5,161 nt of DNA, from positions 1 through 5,161 of the forward strand of contig JANELJ010000169.1 of assembly GCA_024511395.1 (NCBI GenBank), read 5' to 3'. Under the pieces are notes generated by a model. The model did no database searches. It saw nothing but the letters and a program-made list of their open reading frames with translations, and was not told the origin of the DNA. The first letter of the stretch is position 1, and each line of letters opens with the position of its first letter. Source of the stretch: Gammaproteobacteria bacterium. GTDB taxonomy: Bacteria > Pseudomonadota > Gammaproteobacteria > GRL18. Positions 5,031-5,161 of this stretch are shown here, in pieces. The position numbers and the translations under genes were made by a program.

Positions 5031-5161
5031 ATGAAGCCAAAGAAACAGCCAAAAATACCTCAGGAAGACCTGTTCAGGATGCGCCTTGAAAACATGCTGG
5101 ACATAAACCATGAGTTGATTAAGTTATCAAAACACATAGACCGGGAAAGTCCTGATAAAGA
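5031..5161 (+). CDS. IS5-type transposase, N-terminal part (3' end outside window)
   Basis: The frame opens at ATG 5031 and runs out of the window after 43 codons. The segment QEDLFRMRLENMLDINHELIKLSKHID (residues 11-37) resembles the opening of many IS5-family transposases, in which a DLF-R-RL motif is followed by NHELVKLA-x-x-IDW. Here the position after ID is arginine (R38), and P41 stands where relatives usually have phenylalanine. This may mean the copy has drifted, but too little is visible to decide. No good ribosome-binding site precedes the start; a palindrome occupies that place. The catalytic residues are not in the window. It may be the same element as the left fragment, which shows only the C-terminal part, so the two cannot be compared directly. 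Confidence 0.75.
   Translation, partial: MKPKKQPKIPQEDLFRMRLENMLDINHELIKLSKHIDRESPDK

Larger units (their letters stand above)
4911..5161 (+). mobile_element. 5' end of an IS5-type insertion sequence (right fragment, cut by window edge)
   Basis: The element is inferred to begin at 4911, just after TA (4909-4910), within the sequence CTAG. Its first bases resemble the inverted end of the left IS fragment (see 456-474). About 120 non-coding bases follow, including a strong palindrome (4974-5020), then the start of a transposase gene at 5031. The remainder lies outside the window. It points the same way as the left fragment. Confidence 0.65.

Noticed and set aside
4483..5111. Minus-strand open frames at 4483-4725, 4732-4935 and 4908-5111
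   Set aside because: They are antisense to the PDZ protein and the transposase start and show no recognisable protein features.

Overview
The window looks like a piece of a gammaproteobacterial chromosome of moderate GC content. The placement is an inference from the kinds of proteins present (a YugP-like zinc peptidase of gammaproteobacterial style, a two-RCK SLC13 permease, a YccU-like CoA-binding protein) and was not tested by a search. It is bounded by two insertion-sequence fragments in the same orientation. The left edge (1 to about 474) holds the 3' end of an IS5-family DDE transposase. The right edge (about 4911 to 5161) holds the 5' end of an IS5-type transposase. The inner ends of the two fragments can be aligned as terminal inverted repeats (13 of 18 positions) and each is flanked by TA, so they may be copies of the same or closely related elements enclosing about 4.4 kb.

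Between them lie four chromosomal genes. On the minus strand is a large SLC13/DASS-type membrane permease (478-2442) with two RCK_C (TrkA_C) domains between its membrane halves. Its stop codon lies only 3-4 bases from the inferred end of the left insertion sequence. Upstream of it, also on the minus strand, is a YccU-like CoA-binding Rossmann protein gene (2650-3030). It is split by a single in-frame TAG at codon 76, with the conserved C-terminal part intact beyond the stop, so it is best called a young pseudogene. Divergent from it is a membrane-bound zinc metallopeptidase with an HEVGH motif (3075-3758, YugP/Zn_peptidase_2 family). It is followed, after an AT-rich 124-base gap with its own candidate promoter, by an exported PDZ-domain protein with a proline/glutamine-rich linker (3883-4833).

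The genes do not form one obvious pathway. The two plus-strand genes both suggest envelope protein quality control or proteolysis, but a functional link between them is only suggested by adjacency. The minus-strand pair is separated by 207 bases, which hold a candidate promoter overlapped by an 8-base inverted repeat, so the transporter is probably transcribed on its own under some control.

I see no strong evidence for a new multi-gene system. The observations most worth checking are the amber-interrupted CoA-binding gene, the composite-transposon-like layout, the IS-end hairpins, and the PDZ protein with an uncharacterised C-terminal region. No tRNA, rRNA or CRISPR array was seen.
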